NCBI RefSeq assembly: GCF_018860805.1
Contig: NZ_JAHKQR010000001.1
Location: 407,158-471,157 of the forward strand
DNA: 64,000 nt
Direction: 5' to 3'
Origin: Aestuariibacter sp. A3R04
GTDB taxonomy: Bacteria; Pseudomonadota; Gammaproteobacteria; Enterobacterales; Alteromonadaceae
This document shows positions 37,289-44,421 of this stretch, piece by piece. The notes under the pieces were generated by a model. The model ran no database searches and had not been told where the DNA came from. It was given only the letters and a program-made list of their open reading frames with translations. The position numbers and the translations under genes were made by a program. How positions within the stretch are numbered: the stretch's first letter is position 1; each line of letters starts with the position of its first letter.

Positions 37289-38977
37289 ATGGCTGCTAAA
37301 CCGATCAATCTCAGAAAGACCAAAAAACTGCTGTTCGATATTCTCAGGCCCGAAACCGGTTTTTTTACGGTAGTGATCGTGTACAGCATGGGCATTGGTC
37401 TGCTTACACTGGCGGTACCGATAGCCGTTCAAACCCTTATCAACACGGTAGTGAATATTGCATCCACGCGATCCGTATTGCTATTGGCCGGTATTCTTTT
37501 GGCCACTCTGGTGTTTTCAGGCATATTTGCGGCCCTGCGGACCCGGGTTATGGAGTACTACGAGCGTCGCATTTACGCGCGACTTACCGCGAGCCTCAGT
37601 CTGCGGACCATTCAAGCGCCCCACGCATTTTTCGAAGGACGGCAGAACGCAGCGATTACTCAAAGATATTTTGAAATCATGACATTGCAGAAGAATATTC
37701 CTTCTATAATGATTGATGGTTTCGCCTTGATATTACAGATGCTAGTGGGGTTCACCCTAGTGTCGTTTTATCACCCTTTGCTGTTTGCCTTTAATGCTAT
37801 TGTATTGGCTCTGGTTTACCTGGTCTGGCGGCTGTGGGCAAACCAAGCCAAACGTACAGCTATTTTGTTATCCCATGCGAAATACGACACTGCGAAATGG
37901 TTGCAGGACATTTCCTCTGCCCATACATTTTTTAAATCCAGCCAGCACTTGCGTTATGCGGCTGGGCAAACAGAAGCCCTCATCGGCAACTACACAAAAC
38001 AACACGCGGGGCATTTCCGGTACACATTTAGTCAAACCGTGTCGTACCTTATGTTGTATGCACTGGCAAGTGCTGCATTATTGGGGTTGGGCGGCTGGTT
38101 AGTGGTTCAGGGGCAACTGTCAGTGGGACAACTAGTGGCGGCGGAACTTATTATGTCAGTGGTTTTCTTTGGCATCTCCCGTTTTAGCCAATATTTAAAG
38201 CTCTATTACGAATTGTATGGTGCTGCTGAAAAAATGGGGTCTGCCTTGTATATGCCGCAGGAAGAGGTGGTATCTGCTGACAAACCTATTCCGCAAAACA
38301 GTCAATTGCACTTTCACGATGTGGAATTGCATTTCCGAAAGGAACACAGCACGCTTCACGTGGCGCTGCAGTGTGCCGGTAAATATTTTGTCACCACCGA
38401 CCGAAGCTGGTTACAGCGTGACGTTATTCACTTATTAAAGTGTTATGAAAAGCCCAAACACGGCTGGATACAACTGGGAGCACTGTCACTGGCAGACTAC
38501 CATACCTATGCTTTGCGACAAGCGATTGCCGTGGTTGACCGTTCGTTAATTGTGGAGTGTTCCGTTCGCGAGTATTTGCGTATGGCTGCGCCATCTGCCA
38601 CCGAAGGAGAGATGTGGAAGGTACTCAGTGATCTTCAGTTGTCCGCCATTATAAAGCAATTGGACGAGGGTATGGATACTCGGTTAAGCTCACTGGGGAA
38701 TCCTCTGCAGCCTATGGCGTTCTTATTGCTTAAGTTGGCCGCTGCGGTCTTGTCTTCGCCTTGTGTGGTAGTGCTAAATCAGCATTTTGATGCTATCCCG
38801 CTGCCCTTGCGACAGCAGCTATTGCGCTATCTGGAGCAGGCAGAATTCACTGTGCTTTACTTTACCAGCGCGGTTCAGCCCGACTATTTCCAAGCCACTA
38901 TTGCCCTGCACGACCACGCGGTGGTGCATCAACACGACGCATTCACAGCGAGCCAGGGAGATGGTCATGACCTTTGA
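37289..38977 (+). CDS. ABC exporter-like protein with a degenerate ATPase domain
   Basis: A 562-residue fusion of a six-helix membrane domain (about 27-300) and a nucleotide-binding-like domain (335-562), as in type I secretion ABC proteins. The membrane part looks intact (YERRIYARLTASLSLRT, ALLGLGGWLVVQGQLSVGQLVAAELI). In the second domain the key motifs are gone: the Walker A region reads GKYFVTTDRSW (364-374) without GxGKS, the signature region reads LSSLGNPLQ (466-474) in place of LSGGQ, and the Walker B acids are Asn497-Gln498 in VVVLNQH. Sequence around them still aligns (SVREYLRMAAPSATEGEMWKVL), so it is a diverged NBD rather than another fold. ATP hydrolysis by itself is improbable. 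Confidence 0.8.
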   Translation: MAAKPINLRKTKKLLFDILRPETGFFTVVIVYSMGIGLLTLAVPIAVQTLINTVVNIASTRSVLLLAGILLATLVFSGIFAALRTRVMEYYERRIYARLTASLSLRTIQAPHAFFEGRQNAAITQRYFEIMTLQKNIPSIMIDGFALILQMLVGFTLVSFYHPLLFAFNAIVLALVYLVWRLWANQAKRTAILLSHAKYDTAKWLQDISSAHTFFKSSQHLRYAAGQTEALIGNYTKQHAGHFRYTFSQTVSYLMLYALASAALLGLGGWLVVQGQLSVGQLVAAELIMSVVFFGISRFSQYLKLYYELYGAAEKMGSALYMPQEEVVSADKPIPQNSQLHFHDVELHFRKEHSTLHVALQCAGKYFVTTDRSWLQRDVIHLLKCYEKPKHGWIQLGALSLADYHTYALRQAIAVVDRSLIVECSVREYLRMAAPSATEGEMWKVLSDLQLSAIIKQLDEGMDTRLSSLGNPLQPMAFLLLKLAAAVLSSPCVVVLNQHFDAIPLPLRQQLLRYLEQAEFTVLYFTSAVQPDYFQATIALHDHAVVHQHDAFTASQGDGHDL

Positions 38978-40004
38978 TCAGAACGTATTTATGAACCGAA
39001 TGGTCACCCTTGCCTCAATTGGGATTCCCAAATGGTACCGGGTGCTAGCGCTTATGCTGGTGGCGTTTATGGTGGTTGCCAGTTTGATGTTGTATTTCGT
39101 TCCATGGCAGCAAACTGCCCAGGCGTCAGGTGTGGTGAGTACACTGAACCCCGCTGACAGGGCGCAGCCTATCTCCGCACTGGTTCCTGGACAGATCAAG
39201 CGATGGCATGTAAACGAGGGGCAAAGCGTAAAGAAAGGCGACCCTTTAGTTACACTAATAGACACTGATGCCGGTCTGGTGGAAAAACTTAACGCACAGC
39301 TCAATGCTGCTGATGCCAGGTTGCAAGCGAATAGACTGGCGGTGGAGAATGCCAGGAACAACCTCGCACGTCAGAAAATACTACTGGCAGAAGGGTTGGT
39401 TTCGCCACGGGATATCGAAGCTGCACAAATTAGCCTGCAGGAGCGTCTTGCCACAGTGGCTAAAACTGAAGAAGACAAGAACACCGTAAGCATGTCGTTG
39501 GCGCGCCAATCCACGCAAACTAAATTTGCCCCGCAAAACGGTACGGTAACACGGTTGCAATCCGGTGGAACATCTACCCTGGTGAAATCAGGGGATGTTC
39601 TTGCCTGGTTTGTACCCGATGGCGTCGAGCGTATGGTTCGCGTTTCCGTTGGTGGGTTGGATGCTCCTCTTGTGACACCAGGGAGAAAGGTGCGATTGCA
39701 ATTTGAAGGGTGGCCTATTTTTCAGTTCAGCGGTTGGCCGGGATCATCGGTAGGAACATTTGGTGGTGAAGTTGTCGCGGTTGACCCGGTAGCAACTCAT
39801 ACTGGGCAGTTTAGCGCGTGGATAAAACCCGACTCTGAAGATAAACCCTGGCCGGATGATTCTGTGGTAAGGCTGGACAGTCGGGTAAAAGCCTGGATTT
39901 TACTGGAAGAAGTTAAACTTGGATATGAGCTGTGGCGTCAATTGAATAATTTCCCCCCAGAGAACCCAAACGCGGCCGCGCAGTGGGGGAATAATGGAAA
40001 ATAG
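38967..40004 (+). CDS. HlyD family membrane-fusion protein
   Basis: A 345-residue periplasmic adaptor. The ATG at 38967 is chosen because GGGAG lies six to seven bases upstream; it overlaps the ABC-like gene by 11 bases. One membrane anchor (about residues 24-46) is followed by a lipoyl-type half (PISALVPGQIKRWHVNEGQSVKKGDPLVTLIDTD), a coiled-coil hairpin (about 108-165, AQLNAADARLQANRLAVENA) and the second lipoyl half (FAPQNGTVTRLQSGGTSTLVKSGDVLAWFVP). It would link the inner-membrane component to the TolC-like protein. Confidence 0.88.
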   Translation: MTFDQNVFMNRMVTLASIGIPKWYRVLALMLVAFMVVASLMLYFVPWQQTAQASGVVSTLNPADRAQPISALVPGQIKRWHVNEGQSVKKGDPLVTLIDTDAGLVEKLNAQLNAADARLQANRLAVENARNNLARQKILLAEGLVSPRDIEAAQISLQERLATVAKTEEDKNTVSMSLARQSTQTKFAPQNGTVTRLQSGGTSTLVKSGDVLAWFVPDGVERMVRVSVGGLDAPLVTPGRKVRLQFEGWPIFQFSGWPGSSVGTFGGEVVAVDPVATHTGQFSAWIKPDSEDKPWPDDSVVRLDSRVKAWILLEEVKLGYELWRQLNNFPPENPNAAAQWGNNGK

Positions 40005-41424
40005 CCGAAAAATGGAGTGGGCCATGGGCGTCTTGCGCCTCGTGTGTTTGCTGAATTGGTGCATCGGGGGCTGTGCGTTGGCAAGTGCCCCGACGATAAA
40101 TGAACTAATGGCATCGCTATCTGCTCACCATCCAAAAATTATGGAACTGGAAGCAGAGGGTTTTCAGCGCCAGTTTGCCCGAGATGCAGCCTCTGCTGCA
40201 TTTGACGTACAGCTAGAACAAGACAGCATGGTAAGGGCAAGTGGGTACTACGATGGCTTCATGCTGACACAACGGGTTGTGAAACCCTTGCCTTTTGGCA
40301 ACGCGAAGCTAAAAGCTGAATACCGCTATGCAGACGGGCGCTTTCCCGTGTATGAAGCGGAATATGACTCACTTTCCGGGGGGGAAGCCAGTTTGGGTAT
40401 AGGCATGTCACTGCTGCGAGACCGAAACATCGATAAAAAGCGCATGGCCATTTCCGACGCCGAAATAAGTCTGAACGAATGGCAGGCTACGCAGGAAGCA
40501 ATTCGAAATCAGCTTTACTACAACGGTATGATGACGTATTTAGCCTGGTATGAAGCGCATCTGGCGCTGAGTGTGTATGAGTCTTTAGTCACCACTACTC
40601 GCAATCGTCGAAAAGCCATTGCCACACGGGTGGATGCCGGTGATCTGGCAGCCATTGCGCTAACCGAATTTGACGCCACGGTTATGGGGCGTGAGCTAGC
40701 CCTGCAGGCTGCCAAACAAAAAGCTGAACAGTCGCGTTTAAAACTGAGTTTTTATCTGAGAAACAGGCAATTTGAGCCTGTAGAAATTGAGACGTTGGCG
40801 TCGGTGCCCAGTGATATCCAATGGCCTTGGGGGATCGACGAGGGAGCCATACAGGATTTTCACAGAACACTGCAAGCTCACCCCCTTCTCAAGGAAATGC
40901 GTTTTAAGCAGCGGCTGGCGGAAAATAAAGTGGTGTTGGCGGAAAATACGCTACTACCTGCTCTGAATATTGAAGCTAAACTAGCCCGGGATTTGGGCCG
41001 TGGGCCGAAAAGTCTTCAGCAAACGGAAACACAAATTGGCTTGCAGTTTTCTATGCCTCTGGGACGGCGGCAAGCCAAAGCAGAGCTGGGAAGCGCCGCG
41101 CAGAAAGTAAATGCTCTCAGGTATAGATATCAAGCTGTAGAAGAGGCTTTGGAGCGCGACCTGGCAATAGCATCGCGCAACTGGCATTACAACAAGCAGA
41201 TAGCGAGTATGCAAGACAAACAAGCGCAGCTGGCCGAGTCGTTGTTTGAGCAGGAGAAAAAGCGGTTTAATATAGGTGCCAGTGATCTGTTTATGCTCAA
41301 CAGCAGAGAAGCGAGTGCCATTAACAGCCGGCTAAGTGCAGTGAAGGCGCATATCGATGTATTGCGAGCGTCTTTGGAAGTGGTATTTTCCGCTGGTGAA
41401 GTAAGTACTTACTTTAAAGGTTGA
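39994..41424 (+). CDS. TolC family outer-membrane protein
   Basis: A 476-residue outer-membrane efflux protein with a signal peptide (hydrophobic stretch about residues 13-30, cleavage near LASA) and the repeated long helices of the TolC fold, for example LHQLNAHHPKIMELEAEG-type starts and LAENKVVLAENTLLPALNIEAKLARDLG. The start at 39994 follows GGGGG and overlaps the HlyD gene by 11 bases. With the two genes before it this forms a tripartite export operon. Confidence 0.85.
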   Translation: MENSRKMEWAMGVLRLVCLLNWCIGGCALASAPTINELMASLSAHHPKIMELEAEGFQRQFARDAASAAFDVQLEQDSMVRASGYYDGFMLTQRVVKPLPFGNAKLKAEYRYADGRFPVYEAEYDSLSGGEASLGIGMSLLRDRNIDKKRMAISDAEISLNEWQATQEAIRNQLYYNGMMTYLAWYEAHLALSVYESLVTTTRNRRKAIATRVDAGDLAAIALTEFDATVMGRELALQAAKQKAEQSRLKLSFYLRNRQFEPVEIETLASVPSDIQWPWGIDEGAIQDFHRTLQAHPLLKEMRFKQRLAENKVVLAENTLLPALNIEAKLARDLGRGPKSLQQTETQIGLQFSMPLGRRQAKAELGSAAQKVNALRYRYQAVEEALERDLAIASRNWHYNKQIASMQDKQAQLAESLFEQEKKRFNIGASDLFMLNSREASAINSRLSAVKAHIDVLRASLEVVFSAGEVSTYFKG

Positions 41425-41527
41425 TTTTCCGTTTGGGGTGTAAAATATAGACCTATGAGGTTGTGTATACTTCTGGTTGCTATTGACACACTGATTTGCA
41501 TAACAGGTTACTTTTTACCGTTTTAGC

Positions 41528-41547
41528 AAGCACTGTCTGTGCTTTTT
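41528..41547 (+). terminator. Short terminator after the export operon
   Basis: AAGCAC and GTGCTT flank a four- to five-base loop and are followed by TTT, about 105 bases after the TolC stop and before the GGDEF gene. Confidence 0.5.
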
Positions 41548-41593
41548 CGATATGATCAGACAATAGAGTAAACCAGAAAAAAAGCTAACGGTT

Positions 41594-42826
41594 ATGTTTA
41601 ACATTCTTGTGGTTGAAGACAGCCAGATTGTCAGGAAGATTATCAACAAGCTGGTTGAAGACAACCCGCATTTTCACAGCGTATTGTGTTCGGATTACGC
41701 TGAAGCAAAACAAAAACTGCAAAGTGGAGAGACCTACCTAGCAGCCATTGTCGATTTAAACTTACCTGACGCGCCACGGGGTGAAATTGTTGATTTAACC
41801 TTGGCTCATGATATTCCCACCGCGGTTCTGACGGGAAATTTCGATGAAAATTTGCGCTCTGCACTTATCGATAAAGGGGTACTGGATTACATCACCAAAG
41901 AATCCCGCTATTCTTATATGCAGGTTATTAAGCTCATTGACCGCCTGAGAAAAAACCTCACGACTAAAGTGCTGGTGGTGGATGACTCACAAACAAGTCA
42001 TGCGTATCTGGTCAGTTTTCTAAAACGGTTTCGATTTCAGGTGCTGTCTGCCTATGACGGCGTTCAGGCACTGAGCGTATTAAGTCAACATCCCGATATT
42101 AAGATGGTTATTTCCGACTACATGATGCCCAACATGGATGGTTTCGAATTGGTCAAGGCCATTCGGCAGGAGAAAGGGTTTCAGGATCTGGTGTTCATCG
42201 GTTTGTCAGCCAATGGAAACAGCGTACTATCTGCCAAATTTATTAAGAGCGGCGCCAACGACTTTTTGAGCAAGCCCTTCTATCACGAAGAGTTTTTCTG
42301 TCGGGTATTGCAGAACCTTGAAGCGCAAGAAATGCTTATGACTATTCGCGATGCTGCTAACCTCGATTCACTGACCAAAATGTATAACCGTCGTTATCTG
42401 TTTGAACGAGGCACACAAATGTGTAAATGCCTGAGTCGGCAAAACAGTATTACGGTGGCCATGATAGACATCGACAATTTTAAACCGGTTAATGATACTT
42501 ACGGCCACAGGATTGGCGACCATTTGTTACAGGAGTTTGCCAGTCTCATGCAAGACTTTTTCGGTGCTGATCTTACTGCGCGGTACGGCGGTGAAGAGTT
42601 TACGGTAGTCTCAGAACGCAATTACGAAGACGTGATCGACAGTCTGAATTGCTTTTTAAATCAAGTCCGCGAATTTGAATTTACTGAATACCGACTACCC
42701 ATTACCTGCAGCATAGGTGTGTGTGCGGATGACATGGACAATTTGGAACAGATGGTCGAAAAAGCAGATGCCCGCTTGTATCGGGCAAAGCACACAGGTA
42801 AAGATCAAATTATCGAGCAGGAATAA
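41594..42826 (+). CDS. REC-REC-GGDEF diguanylate cyclase
   Basis: A 410-residue cytoplasmic response regulator with two receiver domains (1-120 and about 122-245) and a C-terminal GGDEF domain. The second receiver is canonical, with VLVVDDSQTSH and the phospho-acceptor in VISDYMMPNMDGFELV. The first keeps VVEDSQ and VDLNLPD. The cyclase active site reads RYGGEEF, with DIDNFKPVNDTYGHRIGDHLLQ before it, so it should make c-di-GMP. No cognate histidine kinase is adjacent. A typical RxxD product-inhibition site is not obvious to me. Confidence 0.9.
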   Translation: MFNILVVEDSQIVRKIINKLVEDNPHFHSVLCSDYAEAKQKLQSGETYLAAIVDLNLPDAPRGEIVDLTLAHDIPTAVLTGNFDENLRSALIDKGVLDYITKESRYSYMQVIKLIDRLRKNLTTKVLVVDDSQTSHAYLVSFLKRFRFQVLSAYDGVQALSVLSQHPDIKMVISDYMMPNMDGFELVKAIRQEKGFQDLVFIGLSANGNSVLSAKFIKSGANDFLSKPFYHEEFFCRVLQNLEAQEMLMTIRDAANLDSLTKMYNRRYLFERGTQMCKCLSRQNSITVAMIDIDNFKPVNDTYGHRIGDHLLQEFASLMQDFFGADLTARYGGEEFTVVSERNYEDVIDSLNCFLNQVREFEFTEYRLPITCSIGVCADDMDNLEQMVEKADARLYRAKHTGKDQIIEQE

Positions 42827-42896
42827 CAAACTACAAGCTCAACGCCGTCGTAAAGCGAGTGATGCGGCGACATCGATTACTGCTAGCGTTACCCAT

Positions 42897-42935
42897 TTAC
42901 AGGCTAACGGCCTGAAGCGTTGCGCTAGCCTGTAA
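42897..42935 (+). terminator. Hairpin after the GGDEF gene
   Basis: A perfect ten-base inverted repeat around a 19-base loop, about 70 bases after the stop. It has no T-run, so it may be a weak terminator or a stabilising 3' structure. Confidence 0.4.
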
Positions 42936-43008
42936 CACAATATCGCATTCCTCTGAAACACCCTCATTCTCACTTTTTTTATCAAAAATGCAGGTAGTCT
43001 GGTTGGCT

Positions 43009-43231
43009 AATTGGGTAACCAATTTGGTTGGTTGCTTTTTAGTTCGACGAGTCTATGGTTTCGATATTACGGCTATATTCTCTCCAACGATAGGAGTTAA
43101 ATATCGCTCTCATTAATATATTTATCAATGTTTTAAGCTTCCTTGCTGACTTTTTTTAAGCATGTGGTGACCAATAATTGGCGCGCGATGTTAAATTATT
43201 TAACATTAATTGGTTGACAAATTGGTTGGTC
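43009..43231. promoter_or_regulatory. Cluster of FadR/GntR-type operator motifs
   Basis: Three kinds of related elements occur: AATTGG-GTAA-CCAATT at 43009-43024, the perfect TGGTGACCA palindrome at 43165-43173 overlapping CCAATAATTGG (43171-43181), and two direct copies of AATTGGTTG at 43208-43216 and 43220-43228. FadR-subfamily GntR proteins bind TGGT-N1-3-ACCA sites, and such a regulator is encoded at 52318-53049. The last copies lie about 160 bases before the DEH reductase start. Confidence 0.5.
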
Positions 43232-43388
43232 TAAAATATTGTTTTGGTAAGTTTTGTGGTTGCCCCTGTTGGGCTGTCATAGTTAATCACGTAGTGTGTG
43301 TCGAAGAACCCGTAGGTATACCACTTCTATTTTTTGAGGTGAGGTTACAAATTCACACACGCTCAAAGCAATTATTTAGGAGAACGTC

Positions 43389-44267
43389 ATGGCTAAACCC
43401 GTCATTGGATTCATCGGCCTGGGGCTGATGGGTGGCAATATGGTGGAAAACCTGCAGAAAAAGGGCTACGAACTTTACGTTATGGATTTAAATCCGGACG
43501 CAGTGGCAGCCTGTGTAGATCGCGGAGCAAAAACAGCTGATTCTGCGAAATCCCTCGCGGCGTCAGTGGATATCGTCATGCTCTGTTTGACCACCTCTGA
43601 TATTGTAGAAAAGGTCGTATACGCTGAAGACGGTATTTTAGCGGGTATTAAGGAAGGGGCTGTACTCATTGATTTCGGTACGTCTATTCCTGCATCCACC
43701 CGTAAAATTGGTGCTGACTTGGCAGCCAAAGGTGCCGGTATGATTGACGCGCCTCTCGGTCGCACACCTGCCCACGCCAAAGATGGCCTGTTAAACATCA
43801 TGGCCTCTGGCGACGAAGCCACATTCAACAAAGTGAAGCCTGTATTGGAAGATCAGGGTGAGAATGTGTTTTATCTTGGCGCGTTGGGAGCCGGCCATAC
43901 TACCAAGCTCATTAACAACTTCATGGGTATGACAACGGTATGCGCCATGTCTCAGGCTTTCGCCGTGGCAGAGAAAGCCGGTGTAGACAGACAACAGTTG
44001 TTTGACATCATGTCCACAGGTCCGTCGAGCTCGCCATTTATGCAATTCTGTAAAAACTACGCAGTAGATAACGTAAGTGATTTGGGTTTCTCTATTGCCA
44101 ATGCCAACAAAGATTTAGGCTATTTCTTACAGATGGTAAATGACCTCGGTACAGAGTCGAAAATTGCAGAAGGTTCTTCAGCTAATTTGCAGGCTGCTTT
44201 TGATGCGGGAATGGGACGTGGAAACGTACCTGAAATTTACGATTATTTTCTGAAGCTTGAAAAGTAA
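43389..44267 (+). CDS. dehR: DEH reductase-type 3-hydroxyisobutyrate dehydrogenase family protein
   Basis: A 292-residue NAD(P)-dependent oxidoreductase of the beta-hydroxyacid dehydrogenase family. The Rossmann motif GFIGLGLMGGNMVENL is at 7-22 and the substrate loop DAPLGRTPAHAKDGLLNIMASG follows. The catalytic lysine is in GHTTKLINNFMG. In alginate loci this family supplies the reductase that turns 4-deoxy-L-erythro-5-hexoseulose uronate (DEH) into 2-keto-3-deoxygluconate. The neighbouring lyases and kdgF make that assignment strong. An AGGAG site precedes the ATG. Tartronate semialdehyde reductase is the alternative. Confidence 0.82.
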   Translation: MAKPVIGFIGLGLMGGNMVENLQKKGYELYVMDLNPDAVAACVDRGAKTADSAKSLAASVDIVMLCLTTSDIVEKVVYAEDGILAGIKEGAVLIDFGTSIPASTRKIGADLAAKGAGMIDAPLGRTPAHAKDGLLNIMASGDEATFNKVKPVLEDQGENVFYLGALGAGHTTKLINNFMGMTTVCAMSQAFAVAEKAGVDRQQLFDIMSTGPSSSPFMQFCKNYAVDNVSDLGFSIANANKDLGYFLQMVNDLGTESKIAEGSSANLQAAFDAGMGRGNVPEIYDYFLKLEK

Positions 44268-44270
44268 TGG

Positions 44271-44289
44271 TCAACGCGTAACGCGTTGA
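44271..44289 (+). terminator. Hairpin after dehR
   Basis: TCAACGCG and CGCGTTGA flank a TAA loop, directly after the dehR stop, followed by TTTCACTT. It could attenuate transcription into the lyase genes. Confidence 0.5.
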
Positions 44290-44350
44290 TTTCACTTGTC
44301 TCTGAACAATAACAATAGCAGAGGCTATCTCGTAGTACCCTACGAACTTG

Positions 44351-44388
44351 CTGAATCACTGTGATTGAGGCGGTACACAGTGATTCAG
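44351..44388. repeat. Perfect 13-base inverted repeat before the PL6 gene
   Basis: CTGAATCACTGTG (44351-44363) and CACAGTGATTCAG (44376-44388) are exact complements around a 12-base loop. It ends 33 bases before the PL6 start. There is no T-run, so it is more likely an mRNA structure or a protein site than a terminator. Confidence 0.65.
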
Positions 44389-44421
44389 CCCACACCAAAT
44401 GTGTGAGCGATGGAATTTACA

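Larger units (their letters stand above)
42827..43388. other. Regulatory interval before the alginate locus
   Basis: About 560 bases without a gene. It begins with a ten-base inverted repeat (TTACAGGCTA 42897-42906 and TAGCCTGTAA 42926-42935) after the GGDEF gene. It continues with a cluster of GGTT/ACCAA motifs between 43009 and 43230 that look like binding sites for the GntR regulator of the locus. Confidence 0.6.

Noticed and set aside
38787..38966. Extended N-terminus of the HlyD gene
   Set aside because: It overlaps the ABC gene by nearly 200 bases, is cysteine-rich nonsense in style, and a good ribosome site supports the ATG at 38967.
37289..41424. Ordinary type I secretion system with a substrate gene nearby
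   Set aside because: The ABC subunit lacks Walker A, signature and Walker B residues, and no RTX-like or glycine-rich substrate is encoded next to it.
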